Below are positions 21,837-32,646 of a stretch of 64,000 nt of DNA, in pieces. Within the stretch, counting starts at the first letter, position 1, and every line of letters begins with the position of its first letter. The notes beneath the pieces were generated by a model, which saw only the letters and a program-made list of their open reading frames with translations, was not told the DNA's origin and searched no databases. The translations under genes were made by a program, and so were the position numbers. The DNA is from Corticium candelabrum (taxonomy: Eukaryota; Porifera; Homoscleromorpha; Homosclerophorida; Plakinidae), in contig NC_085089.1 in assembly GCF_963422355.1 (NCBI RefSeq), positions 4,614,526-4,678,525 on the forward strand. Reading direction: 5' to 3'.

Positions 21837-23863
21837 CAGAATTGGACAAAATTATAGGGACAACTGGCATTTTTGTGTCTAGTCTAACTTTGGCACTGAA
21901 TTTTTCTTTACCAAAACCAAATGTTTTTCGAATTTCTTTTTTCATGGATTGCGCCATTGTTAGTATGTAACATAGCTTGTGTTCAAGACTGCAGCTGTAC
22001 TTACTACCTACTGCGCATCTAGTTTGCTTTGAAGAAGGAAGACGGCCATTCCTACTTTTCTTGTCTTTGTACACGTTCATCGTTCTTGGATGCTCATTCT
22101 TGGCATACAATCTAAGAATGCTCTGTAGTAGAGAGTGAAAGCAATTTTGTGGGTCCTCTTATCAACATTATGAAAAAAAGGCAAATCATCTGTTTTTGCG
22201 CATTGATTTTGCGCATGTCATCACAATTTGAATTGTTTTTCCATTTTAACCAATAAACAAACTTCAACGTATTCAAAAATCATGCGACACTAATTAATTA
22301 CAAAAAATCCTGCTAAGACAAAAACTACAAAAGTTATAGCAACAAAAGAACATTGACATGCCACTTCCGATCCACGTTTTACGTAGCAAAATCTCAAACT
22401 GCTACCGCCAAAGTGTCAGCTGCACTAAAACCGCTGCCCTTGAGACCGCCAAACTTAGGCGATAAGTTAGCCTGAACGTTCAGCTGCACGCAGTTGCAGA
22501 GTCTTGTTCCGTGCGATATTTCACGAGTTGCAGCAATGCCTCGAGGCAAACAGTTGAGTCAAAAACGCGAGGGAAAATTGAAGCCCTTCACTCAGTTGGC
22601 CATTCTGTGCGTCAGCTCGCAGCTTTTGTCCGCCGCTCCAGGAATTCGGTTCATCAGTGCCTGCAACGGCTTTCCCATGGCAGCAGCGATTATGAAAAAC
22701 GACCTGGACGTGGAAAGGCAACGACAATCCGGGAAGATCATCGACTGAAAAGAATGGCACTGCAGAACCGCAGAGCACCATCACGACTGCTCTCGTATCA
22801 GCTGGCTGATGAAACCGGCAAGCAGGTGTCAAGTAGAACAGTCCGTCGTCGTCTCAGTGAGACAGGAGTCAACGCTCGGAGGCCTAGAAAAAACCACTGC
22901 TAACAGAAAACCATCGGCGTTTGCGACTGGGATGGGCAACCACTCACACACAATGGACTTTGGATGACTGAAAATCTGTTCTTTTTACAGATGAGTCAAA
23001 AGTCAGCATAGGATACGATGGTGCTCTGTACGTTTGACGTCGCAAAGGTGAGGAATTTGTCCCTGAACGTTGTGATCGTACGGTCCAGCACGCGGCTAGT
23101 GTGATGCTGTGGGAATCGATGTGTTGGCATGGTGTGGGGTCTCTGGTGAAACTGGAAGGTCGTTTGGACAGCACGGCGTACCAACAGGTTCTGGAGGAGC
23201 ACATGCTTACAGACGCAGCGGCACTGATAGGAGACGACTTTGTCTTCCAGTAGGACAACGCGCCAATCCACACGTCTCAGTCAACAAGATAATGGCTACG
23301 CCAGCATGACGTCACACTGTTGGACTGGCCGCCAAAATCGCCTGATGTGAATCCAATCGAGAACTTGTGGCATGAACTCAAAACTGCTGCCAATCGTCGC
23401 AAACCGAGAACTGCAACTGAGCTCTGGAATGCTCTACAAGAGGCGTGGCAGCAGATTCCAGCCGCGCGTGTCCGGAACTTGGCAGAAAGTGTTCCGCGAC
23501 GTCTGGGCGCAATCAGGAGGACGAGAGGCGGGAACACTCGGTACTGAGGAACTGGTGAAGGACTTCAATTTTCCTTCGCGTTATTAAAACCGGCTTTTTT
23601 TAAAAAGCCAGTAAACAAAATCAGAGAGAGTCTAACTTACGACGCTTACGCAGTCATGACGTCATACACTTTTAGGTCTCGTTTTCCGCAATGCGAAACG
23701 TAAAGAAAACAATTTAGGGTCTACAGTATTCTCAAGAAACCTAACAATCAACGCGGTAACTATTAAGTTCTTAATAATATTGATAGTTGGTAAATTTTCT
23801 ACTATTATTATTGTGTTACTACATACTCACAGCGGGGTGTCCCTATAATTTTGTCCAAGTCTG
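21837..23863 (+). mobile_element. Tc1/mariner transposon inserted at TA in Gypsy
   Basis: Terminal inverted repeats: the left end reads CAGAATTGGACAAAATTA, the right end, reverse-complemented, CAGACTTGGACAAAATTA; both continue tagggaca. TA dinucleotides flank both sides (21,835-21,836 and 23,864-23,865). Removing the element brings the two halves of the Gypsy RNase H together in frame at a single TA, which fixes the insertion site exactly. The element is 2.03 kb, longer than usual for Tc1, because of about 700 non-coding bases before the transposase. Confidence 0.9.
22536..23547 (+). pseudogene. Tc1-type DD34E transposase, frameshifted
   Basis: The start MPRGKQLSQKREGK is followed, after a frame change near 22,575, by the paired HTH region (IEALHSVGHSVRQLAAFVRR; SRTVRRRLSETGVNARRP). 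The catalytic core has FTDESKVSI with the first Asp, DNAPIHTS with the second, and PPKSPDVNPIENLWHELK with the Glu. Stops include one immediately before DNAPIH. It ends ...RRTRGGNTRY. All three catalytic residues remain, but the reading frame does not, so the protein is not made. Cut-and-paste transposase, nuclear. Confidence 0.85.
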
Positions 23864-23880
23864 TAGATGTGCCACCGTTC

Positions 23881-25013
23881 TTATGCCCACATACACGCTA
23901 AGGCTTCAAGTTCTCCCACAGCATATTTCTTCTCTGCTTTACTCAACGCCTGAAAGGCGAATGCCAAAGGTCGTTCTATCACGTCTTGAATTTGCGACAA
24001 TACCGCTCTTAAGGCGTTACCCGATGCATCACATGTCACATAGATAGGCGTATCAATGTCGAAATGTGCTAATGTCGGTGCAGATGTAACCAACTCTTTT
24101 AGCTTCTCAAATGCTGCTTGGCATTCTTTAGACCTATTCCACTCTGCACCTTGCTTGAGTAACCTTCTCAATGGAGTGGTCACCTCCGCATAGCTTGGAA
24201 TAAAACGTAAATAGTAGTTTGTTGCCCCAAGAAATGATGCTAGTTCTGTTACATTAATAGGCTGTGTAACTCGTTGTACTGCCTGTACATTTGACTCCAG
24301 CGGTGTTATGCCTTGAGCTGATACGCTATATCCCAGGAATTCGACTTCCCTTGCTGCTATGACACACTTCTCTTCATTCAATGTTAGGTTACGCTCTGAT
24401 AAGCGTTGCAAGACCTTGTCCAGATAACAATCATGAGCTTCGATTGTACACCCATGGACCAAAATATCGTCCATAAACACAGCAACACCGTTTAACCCTG
24501 ATAATATTGATTTCATCATTCGTTGAAAAGCGCTGCATAGGCGCTGATGACAACCCGAATGGCATCCGGCAAAAAGGATACATTCCTTCATGTGTAACAA
24601 AGGTCGTAAGGTCTCGACTATTCTCCGTGAGAGGTACTTGTAAGTAGCCCTGTCTGTCTCAAGTCTAACTTACTAAAGATTGTTGATCCGTGAAATTCTG
24701 CAGCTAGTGCCTCTACTGTCGGCAATGGATACTTCCCAGGTACAATAGCTTTATTCAACTGTCTAAGGTCGATACACAAACGAAGCAATCCAGACCTTTT
24801 CCTTACTGGTACCACATTAGAAACCCATTCTGATGCCTCTGTCCTCTTGATTATTCCCTCTTTTTCTAGTCTCTTAATCTCAGTTGTTACCTCATCTCGT
24901 AATGATAACGGTATACGTCGAGGATGCTGTGCTACTGGTTTTACTTCTGCACGAACTAAAGGACGATGGGCATAACCCCTGACTTTTCCCAAACCTGTGA
25001 AGACTATTTGCAA
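23881..25013 (-). pseudogene. Gypsy reverse transcriptase and start of RNase H
   Basis: Minus strand. RT begins VKPVAQHPRRIPLSLRDEV, with IIKRTEASEWVSNVVPVRK and LRLCIDLRQLNKAI (25,013-24,618). After a frame change come VAVFMDDILVHG with the catalytic DD (about 24,470), REVEFLGYSVSAQGI, and then IYVTCDASGNALRAVLSQ, the first RNase H box. The frame ends next to the Tc1 right end at 23,865. Frameshift near 24,610. Confidence 0.85.
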
Positions 25014-25029
25014 TTTACTCCATTTTTGG

Positions 25030-25360
25030 GAAACTTTGATGTATCTGACAATCTTTCCCAGTCACCACCTGAAACTCTAGAGCATCAAACAAGTCTATTC
25101 CCATTATGAAGCTGTTATATAGAAGGGAAATGCCTCTAAACATTGATTTTCAAACTTCACTGGAACTAATACTCTTCCCAATAGTTCAATTCCAGAACCA
25201 TCAAAGCTAACGAGTCCAATCTCCGTTTTAGCCCAGGATTTCTCACTCAACAACTGCAGGTAAGTTTTGTTGTTCAAAAACGAGACTTATGCTTCAAGAT
25301 CAATAACTAAGTTGATTTTTGCCTTCCCAATCTCACATTCACACATTTTTAACACATGTT
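25030..25360 (-). pseudogene. Gypsy aspartic protease, decayed
   Basis: INLVIDLEA appears where the protease active site (xxxDTGA) should be, followed by LGRVLVPVKFENQCLEAFPFYI. The DTG triad is lost and stops interrupt the frame. Confidence 0.55.
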
Positions 25361-25379
25361 TGAAGTGGTGCTAATGACC

Positions 25380-25588
25380 TGAAGTACTGAGATGTCCTCT
25401 ATAGCATTGACTTGTTTCTGTCTCGGCGGTATGTCACTCTTAGATCTACAGCACCGTTCCTAATGATTTCTCTTCCCGCATTTAAGACACTCTTTTCCCC
25501 AAGCTGGACAATCTGACCCTCCTCCTTGATGTCCTCGTAAACCGCAGTTACCACACCAAAACGCTGCTGAGGAACTAGCTCCAGCACC
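25380..25588 (-). pseudogene. Gypsy nucleocapsid zinc knuckles
   Basis: WCGNCGLRGH...CPAWGKECLKCGKRNH...C shows the paired CCHC-type knuckles of Gypsy Gag. It is in frame with the gag above but separated by a TAA, and has a second stop after NH. Confidence 0.7.
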
Positions 25589-26152
25589 TTAATAGTCAGT
25601 TGGGCGTCTTAACTTTACGGCGCTAGCCACCCTTCCTACGCTGGTCGTTTCAACCTTACCGACTTCAGCAGAACGCAGCACCACTATACCTTCAATGGCT
25701 TTTGCCTCTGCTATGGCTTCTTTCACATAAGCCGCCAATGTCACCGTCTCGTCACAAGTTATAGTATCCTTCTCCATCAACAACCGTTTCCTAATACGTG
25801 AATGTAATGTCTTTTCTATCAATTGGTCTTGAATCAACTCGTCATGCATGACTCCAAAGCGACACGTAGCTGCTAGTTCCCATAGTGCGGCGACATATTC
25901 TCTAACTGAATCACCTTGTCGTTGTGACCTCTGCCGAAACTTGAACCGCTCTACCATCACGTTTTTCTTTCCTCCGAAATATTCAGTCAATTTTTCTCGT
26001 GTGGCCGCGTACGTCTCTGCTACTCCAAGTGTTGCGAAAACAAGTTTACCTTCTAATCCCAGACATTGAATCAATACCGCCCTTTTTCTTTCTTGAGGAA
26101 TGTCGCTAGAACTAAGACCAGAAGCTACCATGTACATATCAAACGCCGACAA
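25589..26152 (-). pseudogene. Gypsy Gag capsid region
   Basis: A 187-codon open frame with a retrotransposon Gag pattern: RKRAVLIQCLGLEGKLVF, TREKLTEYFGGKKN, ERFKFRQRSQRQGDSVREYV. It starts about 90 bases after the primer-binding site and ends at a stop just before the zinc knuckles. Confidence 0.75.
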
Positions 26153-26243
26153 CCAAGTACGCCAATCGGTCTGTGGTTCACCAGGCTGCGGTAGAAAGGG
26201 GGCTGGGGGTGTACACCCGGAATCTGTATCCTCGTCGCCATTA

Positions 26244-26361
26244 TGTTGTATCGTAGCACAACCACTTATTAGTTAACACAACCGACTATGTACAACTACC
26301 GCAAAACTCATATGACTCAACTGCCCTCCTAAGTCCCGTATCTCCTCTAATCCATATACCC
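26244..26361 (-). repeat. 5' LTR of Gypsy-type retrotransposon, end-truncated
   Basis: Matches the 3' LTR over 118 bases with about three differences. The outer TGTTACATAT present in the 3' LTR is missing here. Confidence 0.85.
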
Positions 26362-26491
26362 GAATATTATAATTGGCTGTCCAGACGAGTCTTCTTCGAC
26401 TTCCTAAAGCTTTTCGCGTCGTCCGAATTAGAAGGACTCCTTTCGGGGTGTTGTTGCTGAATGGTATGGCTATGTTTCGAGTTCGTTAGTT

Positions 26492-28074
26492 TTATTGTAA
26501 CAAGTGAGATTCGGCGTTGTTTTTTGGAAGGGGTAACCGGTTACCTTTGTTAACGTCATCAAAAGCTGATACCAACGACCACGGAACGTTGATGAGATGA
26601 TTAACGAATTTCTCGCGGTTCAGAGATTTGAGGTTGCGAGACATCAGAGTAGTCGGTTTCTTAGAAGATTGAGCTGAGGGTCGTACGGTGCAGACGAGAT
26701 GATGATCGCTGAGCCCACTAGAGTCCAAAGAGATAGAGTCAGCGTAGAATCGCGGCTGAGAGCATAATATAACATCAATGGAGGATGAAGAGGTGGCGGT
26801 GATTGATGATATTTGAATGATATGAGAAATAAGATGGTGTCGGAGAGTTCAGTAGAAGTAGAACCAGAAAGGTTGAAATTTATGTCACCTAGTAGCGTGA
26901 TGTCTTCATAAGACTGGCAAATTTTTTCCACAGTTGACGAAGGCTGCTGAGTGAACTGAGAAACTTTGCCAGTAGGCGGACGGTAGAAACAACCAAGAGC
27001 AGAGCGGAGCCCACTACCGAATTCAATATCTACCCAGATATCTTCCAATCCGCACAAATTAGACGACAGATCTCTCCGTTCACGAGATTGAAGAGAATTG
27101 GAGATAAACAGACATACCCCTCCTCCATGTCTTGTTCTGTCAAGGCGAAAAAGGCACCTGGTACACCCAATTCCATGTCAGAGATAGAGGGATCAAGTTT
27201 GGTTTCACAGAGAGCCAGAACTCCAGGACAACACAGACTCCGGAGTTGGCGAATTTCATCAAGTTTAGTAAAGAGACAGTTGATATTCAAATGAGCTAGG
27301 AGTACCCCTTTATGACACGTGTGGAATTGTTGAATGTTTGATAAAAGCTTCGGACAGATTGCCGTCGACGACAGGGAATCAGTAAAGTCACAAGCCATAT
27401 TGATAGCAGAAGCATTGTGTGTTTTGAACGTCTTTAGCATCATAATAAAAGAAGTCAGGTGAAAAAGTAGGTAGGCCACACAAATAGCATTCCCAATTTC
27501 CAGTTTCAGTAGCCAGACGGTTATAGACACTTGTGGAAATGTTTAGGCACTTGGCATGAAACCACTTTTCGCATGAGTCACAGTAGATCCCTTTCTGATT
27601 CGATTGGACATTTGTAGAACACAATCCACACGGTTAACGAACAGGTGGATGTTTGACAGGACCGGGATTGAGCTCAACATCTCCAGCTAACAGCAGAAGG
27701 AGATACAAAGCAATCCCTTGTCCACTTGAGGAATGGCATTGAAGAAAACAGTGATTTCCTAGATACTTATTGCGGCGGCTTTGACGATTACGAGATGGAT
27801 TCGACGAGTATAGACGCCTTGACAGACCGAATATAATCGTAGACAACCGAAGGTGGCATCTATCAATTACCAGCAAGTCTTCCATAAGACAGCAGTTCAG
27901 ACTCGTATCAGGAATGTCGCATATACGGGTCGCAAAGGGGACCCTTAAACTGAATGCCTCGTAGAGGCAGCCAGTAGGCCGTTCTGCAGAAGCAGACGTG
28001 TTTAAAAACACGAGACTACTGACTACAAAGAGAACAGTTAGGAGAGAACTTGCACGAAGCGTATTCATCCACAT
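26492..28074 (-). pseudogene. CR1-like non-LTR retrotransposon: ORF1 and APE endonuclease
   Basis: Minus strand from 28,074. A signal-like hydrophobic N-terminus (LLTVLFVVSSLVF) is followed by a 2A peptide (AGDVELNPGP, about 27,660), a PHD finger (CGLCST...CDSCEKWFHAKC...CYLC, 27,624-27,480), and an AP-type endonuclease (LLAHLNINCLFTKLDEIRQL, ALCETKLDPSISD, then GCFYRPP, ITLLGDINFN and GLSDHHLV for the catalytic His). One TAA separates the 2A from the PHD in the same frame; frameshifts divide the endonuclease. This domain set is that of CR1/L2-type elements in marine invertebrates. The RT half lies at 18,681-19,900, beyond the Gypsy insertion. Confidence 0.8.
27634..28074 (-). CDS. N-terminal ORF with signal-like segment and terminal 2A peptide
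   Basis: A 146-codon frame beginning MWMNTLRASSLLTVLFVVSS. It ends LLLLAGDVELNPGP plus a few residues before a TAA. D-V-E-x-N-P-G-P is the ribosome-skipping consensus; the break would occur between the last G and P. In related invertebrate elements N-terminal 2A sequences are reported to double as signal sequences, which fits the hydrophobic stretch and the Leu run here. Because of the stop right after, the element can now make only this short peptide. Confidence 0.7.
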   Translation of the reverse strand: MWMNTLRASSLLTVLFVVSSLVFLNTSASAERPTGCLYEAFSLRVPFATRICDIPDTSLNCCLMEDLLVIDRCHLRLSTIIFGLSRRLYSSNPSRNRQSRRNKYLGNHCFLQCHSSSGQGIALYLLLLLAGDVELNPGPVKHPPVR

Positions 28075-28079
28075 CCGGG

Positions 28080-28335
28080 ATATGAAATCGATCGCGAGAG
28101 ATAGCTTATTTTACTGATCCTGCACGTGGGAATGTGTGAAAATGCCGTTCAGAAAGTAATTGTTTACAACAGTGTTTGTTCGTGCACTTCAGATTGCATT
28201 CAGGACAGAAACGGTGTAAATATCAGTAGTATATAGAATACCGGTTCTGGACCATTTCTGTAAGGCTTCTAAGAAGTTAATACTGCCTACACGAGTAGTC
28301 CAGCTTTTTTCCCCGTCTATTTGCTTGGTCCACCC
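28080..28335. other. probable 5' UTR of the CR1-like element and junction
   Basis: About 250 bases between the first ATG of the CR1-like ORF and the capsid-module remnant. No gene was recognised. Confidence 0.35.
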
Positions 28336-28339
28336 CCTA

Positions 28340-28990
28340 TCTCATATTCCGATGAGATCCCAAGACGATATTCAAGGCTAGTAACATGGTGACCGTTTTA
28401 TCGCCCGTCGTGATCAACTGGCGGCTAAGGAATCCCAAATTGTACTTGGGATTTCTGAGTGTATTGGCAAAGTCTAGATTTCGAATTTGCTTCGGTTGGA
28501 TTGGCAACGTCGGGCACGGTGGCTGCCGGTAGCAGAGCGGCTCCTGGCTTACCGAACTCTTTGGGATCGACACCTCCGTCGCCAGTGTCGCGATACCACA
28601 ACATGTTGGTCGCCGTGCTTCTACCGTAATCGTCCGAGAATTGTACCAAGTTCATGATCGTGCTGGCTTGTAGTAAGTACTGATTGATGTGTTGATGATG
28701 TGACTGTCGATTTGGTATTGGACAGATCGAAACAACGACAAACCGTTGTTGACAAGCGTGATGACATCGGTGTCGCTCTAAACGGCGGCCACGTGCGCCT
28801 TTTTGACAAGCTTGCCTCTGACTTCGAGCATCGCTTTATGAGGGAGGGGTATTCGTCCAGATTTCGAGTCTCTATTTTATGCTCTCCGTCCTTGTACATA
28901 TTACTAGCGTCGTTGGAAAGTTAGTCGATATATTCAAACTCGGTGATCGAGTCGTCCTCGATGTATGGGATCGACCGGGACTCTGAAACA
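28340..28990 (-). pseudogene. Polinton/adintovirus-like major capsid protein fragment
   Basis: Minus strand, in broken frames. SIPYIEDDSITEFEY (about 28,960), an LEVRGKL...LVNNGLSLFRSI block (about 28,800), then NLVQFSDDYGRSTATNMLWY and DTGDGG (28,655-28,560). This succession resembles the double-jelly-roll capsid proteins encoded by Polinton-type elements and adintoviruses in aquatic invertebrates. It is judged from memory of the family pattern, not an alignment. Several frameshifts occur; the end of the protein is lost near 28,430. Confidence 0.5.
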
Positions 28991-29258
28991 ATTGCCGTTT
29001 CCATCACTATATTATAGGTTACATAAAAATTCACCTCAATCGTTTGACACCATTAGTTACCCACCGTAATAAAATCACCCATCTTCTTAGGTTTGCCACT
29101 ACCCGCAATAATATATATGTTGCTCAAGATAGCACGAGATTGGTCGTCGACGAGTTGCTTGGCGCGCTTATATGCAAGACTTTCTTGACCTGTGGATTGG
29201 AGGTCAACAATTTTATATTTTCATACTGTTTGGGAGAGGGGGCTACGGTCAATCTATC

Positions 29259-29594
29259 TCACTTTGATGGGAGAGGGACTTCGGTTGATGTCGCCTTGTT
29301 GATAGGTGCCACTCTCTTGTTGACAGCCAAATCTTTACCTTTGGTCGCCAACTCCTTTCCCTTGCTGACCGCCAAATCTTTATCCTTATTCGCCAACTCA
29401 ATTCCTTTGTTGATCGCTGTCTGTATACCCTTAGGTGCTAACTCCTTTTCCTTGCTTATCACCAAGTCTTTTCCCCTGGTCACTAGATTTTTGCCTGCGC
29501 CTACAGCCTTTTTGGCCCCTATGTTTAGTAAAGATTTACCCCTGTCCACGACAAAGTTTAATCCCTTTTCACAAGACCTTTGGCAGCATCCCAC
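29259..29594 (-). CDS. lysine-rich repeat protein of the capsid module
   Basis: An open frame of 111 codons with repeated GKxLxxKGKDLAVxK units (about eleven residues per unit, Lys/Leu/Ala-rich). The charge suggests a nucleic-acid-binding or membrane-active small virion protein. It sits between the penton-like and capsid-like remnants on the same strand, so it is likely part of that module. The function is inferred from position and composition only. The first Cys-rich residues (MGCCQRSC) may belong to an upstream extension. Confidence 0.45.
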   Translation of the reverse strand: MGCCQRSCEKGLNFVVDRGKSLLNIGAKKAVGAGKNLVTRGKDLVISKEKELAPKGIQTAINKGIELANKDKDLAVSKGKELATKGKDLAVNKRVAPINKATSTEVPLPSK

Positions 29595-29660
29595 AGATTA
29601 CCCAAGAAAGATCCACCAATGATCTTCTTACGATACAATTGATTGCACTTGTACAGCATA

Positions 29661-29737
<77 letters not shown>
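29661..29737. repeat. (GT)n microsatellite
   Basis: GT tract between the penton-like remnant and the lysine-rich frame. Confidence 0.95.
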
Positions 29738-29738
<1 letters not shown>

Positions 29739-29749
29739 GTTACATAGTT

Positions 29750-30290
29750 TTGATGTGTAGTATGAAGATCGTTCTCTCTCCATTGAAATCAATGGGTCTT
29801 CCGTCCTGATCTGTAACACGCATGGTGATACTGGGGATTGACTCTGTTTGCTCATGCGAATGTAGGTCAACTGATTTGGTCTGATAGAGAGTAGCGATCC
29901 CGGTGGTTTGTCGGGAGAGAAGCTGTAGATGACATCGCTGGTGCTACCGTTCAAGTAGCTAGAGGATATGAGAGAGCATCGCATCAACACCGAGTGGATA
30001 TTGGTGATGTTGACTTGGCTTTGGCTACCGTGGGCCTCCATTCTCTTTCTAATAGTAATATAGATCCTTTCATTGAATCCTAATATACCTCTCAACCCTT
30101 TTTCGACTGTGAAATCGATTTTGTAGCCATCAGCGAGGATTGTTTTCGATTTTAATTGGGTTGTATGGTGAGACCATCTTCATCGTCATCGTTCTTTCTT
30201 AGAAACCGTTTGATTTCTAAGTTCAAGTCGGTGATGTTGTAAGCACCCGGTGGTACCTGAACTCTGACCCACTTTTTATCGTTGTATTAT
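29750..30290 (-). pseudogene. Polinton/adintovirus-like penton (minor capsid) fragment
   Basis: Minus strand. VPPGAYNITDLNLEIKRFL (about 30,260), then GYKIDFTVEKGLRGILGFNE in another frame, then VNITNIHSVLMRCSLISSSY and YSFSPDKPPGSLLSIRPNQL, ending in an RTEDPLISM stretch. The order (PPGxY.I.D.N, xLLGF, hCdLI.gSYLNG, IysF.P..PPG) matches the single-jelly-roll minor capsid protein of Polinton-type elements. At least two frameshifts occur. A viral-like old copy, clearly inactive. Confidence 0.55.
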
Positions 30291-30299
30291 ATAGAGTCT

Positions 30300-30880
30300 T
30301 ATATCAATTATCGGACACTCCCCAACATCGGACACTGGCATACAAAAACCAGACAAAGATTTCTTGTATCTAAGGCATGAATGTAGAGAGTAGTCACACG
30401 GTAACACGACGCGCTAGATTTAGTTTGAATATCGGACACTCGATTTGCTTGATGCGAGTGCACTAGAGGCGAGAACCGCGATGAATTGTGTTAAGGTTGA
30501 CTGCAGACGTCTGATAAATGCCAGCTGAGCACGGAAAGTCTTTGACTCATCTCCATATCAAACAGAAGAAGTATTTGGAGAGAAAAGTAGATCTTGAAAT
30601 GACTCCTAAGATGCACATAGGCTCATTACAGGCGCGAAATAGACAGCTACGATCGCATAAATCATGTTCTACAAACTGTTTGAAGTGTATTCAAATAGCG
30701 GATGAGGGAGGGCTATAGAGAATTCTTGTAAACATTCTCATTTTAGCAACTGTAGATTCGTTCATTTGTTTGCGGACGGTCACGTACTCTAGAGCATTAT
30801 GTTGAGACGTAATTATAATTGGAGTAAGCTACCGCTTTCTTCAAGAATAATTCGTTCGTCTAGAGTATGAGGGCGATCTC
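30300..30880. other. unassigned sequence with atcggacactc motifs
   Basis: The motif atcggacact occurs three times (near 30,315, 30,330 and 30,430). A small frame at 30,518-30,718 has no recognised product. This may be the left end of the following transposon. Confidence 0.35.
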
Positions 30881-31924
30881 AGACACTGTTGATGAAGAGT
30901 CCACGAACGCTGTCGACTCGTACTCAACGACCTCAACACTACATGTCGTGGGGAAAGAACGTTGAGAGACTAGAGACTGCGTTGAAGGAGGTTTGCAAAG
31001 GAAATTCGGTGCGGTCAGTGGCAGAGCAGTACGGAATCCCCAAGTCAAGTTGACTGTCAACCTTGGGAGACTGTGCAAGTGGAAGAGTTATCGTGGGAAC
31101 CAATCAAGGACTCGAACGAATCTTGAATGACTTTGAAGAGAAAGCAATTGCGGATTTCGTGGTTGGTTGTGCTCAAGTAGGCTTTGAAAAGTCTGTTAGA
31201 GAGGTATAAAATACAGTGTAACAATACATTCTACTAAAATAATTTATTAAGCTTTACGTATAAATTGAAGAACTCTAGAGTGACGTTCTGCAGGGCCGCT
31301 GGACGAGATACAGCGCTCCTAGGCGAGGCTTATCATTAAATGTATGGTATGTATATATGCAAACCAGTGAGCAATCAAGACGCATTTAATTAATTTTTAA
31401 ATTTAGAGTTCAAAAGCTCAGGTGGGTCACGAAATTTCGCGAATTTGTTCTGAAAAGATGCTAGAGATTATAAAAGTTTCAATTGTTGCCACTTGCTGAC
31501 GAACGTCTAGATGGCCGTTATTGACCTGTTCTCAAATTGCCACCAATTCTAGCATTAGCTACCTGTATAGTAAAGCGTACTGTTAAGAATGGATTACCTA
31601 CTATTTGATTTAAGTTAATTAAATAACGTGCATGTTTACATGTAAATCAGGGAGTGCAACCATCTACGCCGATAAACCCTATATCAACGCGGTATATACT
31701 GTTGTTTGTTTCAGACGTTAGCATTGACCACAGCTATGGTGGAGGCAAAAGGATTTCATCAGCAGCTGTCTTTGGGATGGTGGGATAGGTTCCGTCACCG
31801 TCACCAAGAGAAGTTGACCATCAAAGCAGGCGAGTCTGTCTCGCACTAGGCTGGCAGCCACTGACACGGGCGTATAGATCGGTATTACGATCTGCTTGAA
31901 ACTACCTTACTGGAAAATGATCTA

Positions 31925-32617
31925 ATGAACAAACCTATGCAAATTTTTAATGCAGGCGAGACTGGAATGTTTGGTCAAAAAGCAGGAAAGATGGTCGCTG
32001 GTAGAAAAGAAAAGTACACATTCGTTGCTACCTCTGGAGGCAAGAGTCAAATAACCGTACTAGCATGTACTAATGCAGCTGGTTTTGCGATGTCTCCTCT
32101 TGTCATATTTGACCGAAAATGACTAAATCCCCAGTGGACCATTGGAGAGGTACTCGGTACAATGTATGGACTGACAAAGAAAGATTGGATTGACACAGGG
32201 ACATTTGAGGCGTGGTTCAGCCGTCATTTCTTGATGTACGCTCCTGCTGTGAGACCTATACTTATCTTGTTGGACGGTCACTCAAGCCATTTTAATCCGA
32301 CAATGATTTGTATGGCGGCTGAAAAAGACATTCTTGTTTTCTGTCTTCCTCCCAACACAACACACTTATTGCAACCTCTCGACAGTAGCGCCTTTGGCTC
32401 TCTAAAAGTCCATTGGAAAGAATGTCGTTTATTCACTATGCGCACAGGAAAATTTCTGACAAGAAACACCTTTTCTTCAATTTTTGCAACTGCTTGGTCT
32501 TGGGCAATGACAATAGAGAACATCATTGCAGGCTTTCGATTTACAGGTGTTTATCCCTTTGATAGAAAAGCAGCTGCAGCTACAGTTCAGTCAAGTGTTA
32601 CAAAGAGTCCTTCCTAG
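31925..32617 (+). pseudogene. pogo/Tigger-like DDE transposase core
   Basis: FNAGETGMFGQKAGK stands where these transposases have NxDETG, so the first catalytic Asp is Gly. ILILLDGHSSHFNP holds the second Asp. CLPPNTTHLLQPLDSSAFG is the highly conserved block after it. A TGA at 32,120 splits the frame into two parts, both otherwise open. The loss of Asp and the stop mean no active transposase is made. Upstream, LSLGWWDRFRHRHQEKLTI (31,770-31,830) is the CENP-B-type second HTH. Confidence 0.75.
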
Positions 32618-32646
32618 AAGGAAAATTAAGCCTCGCCTTTGTTCTG

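Larger units (their letters stand above)
20047..26361 (-). mobile_element. Gypsy-type LTR retrotransposon, interrupted by Tc1
   Basis: Two matching LTRs bracket gag, zinc knuckles, protease, RT, RNase H and integrase in Gypsy order on the minus strand. The sequence just inside the 5' LTR, taatggcgacgaggatac, is a plausible primer-binding site. The element lies within a CR1-like element and carries the Tc1 transposon at 21,837-23,863. Without the Tc1 it is about 4.3 kb. The 5' LTR lacks about ten terminal bases and no target duplication could be read. Confidence 0.85.

Noticed and set aside
29044..29622. 192-codon plus-strand frame opposite the lysine-rich frame
   Set aside because: Its Leu/Ser/Pro-rich repeat is the antisense of the lysine-rich repeat; the strand agrees less well with neighbouring capsid fragments.
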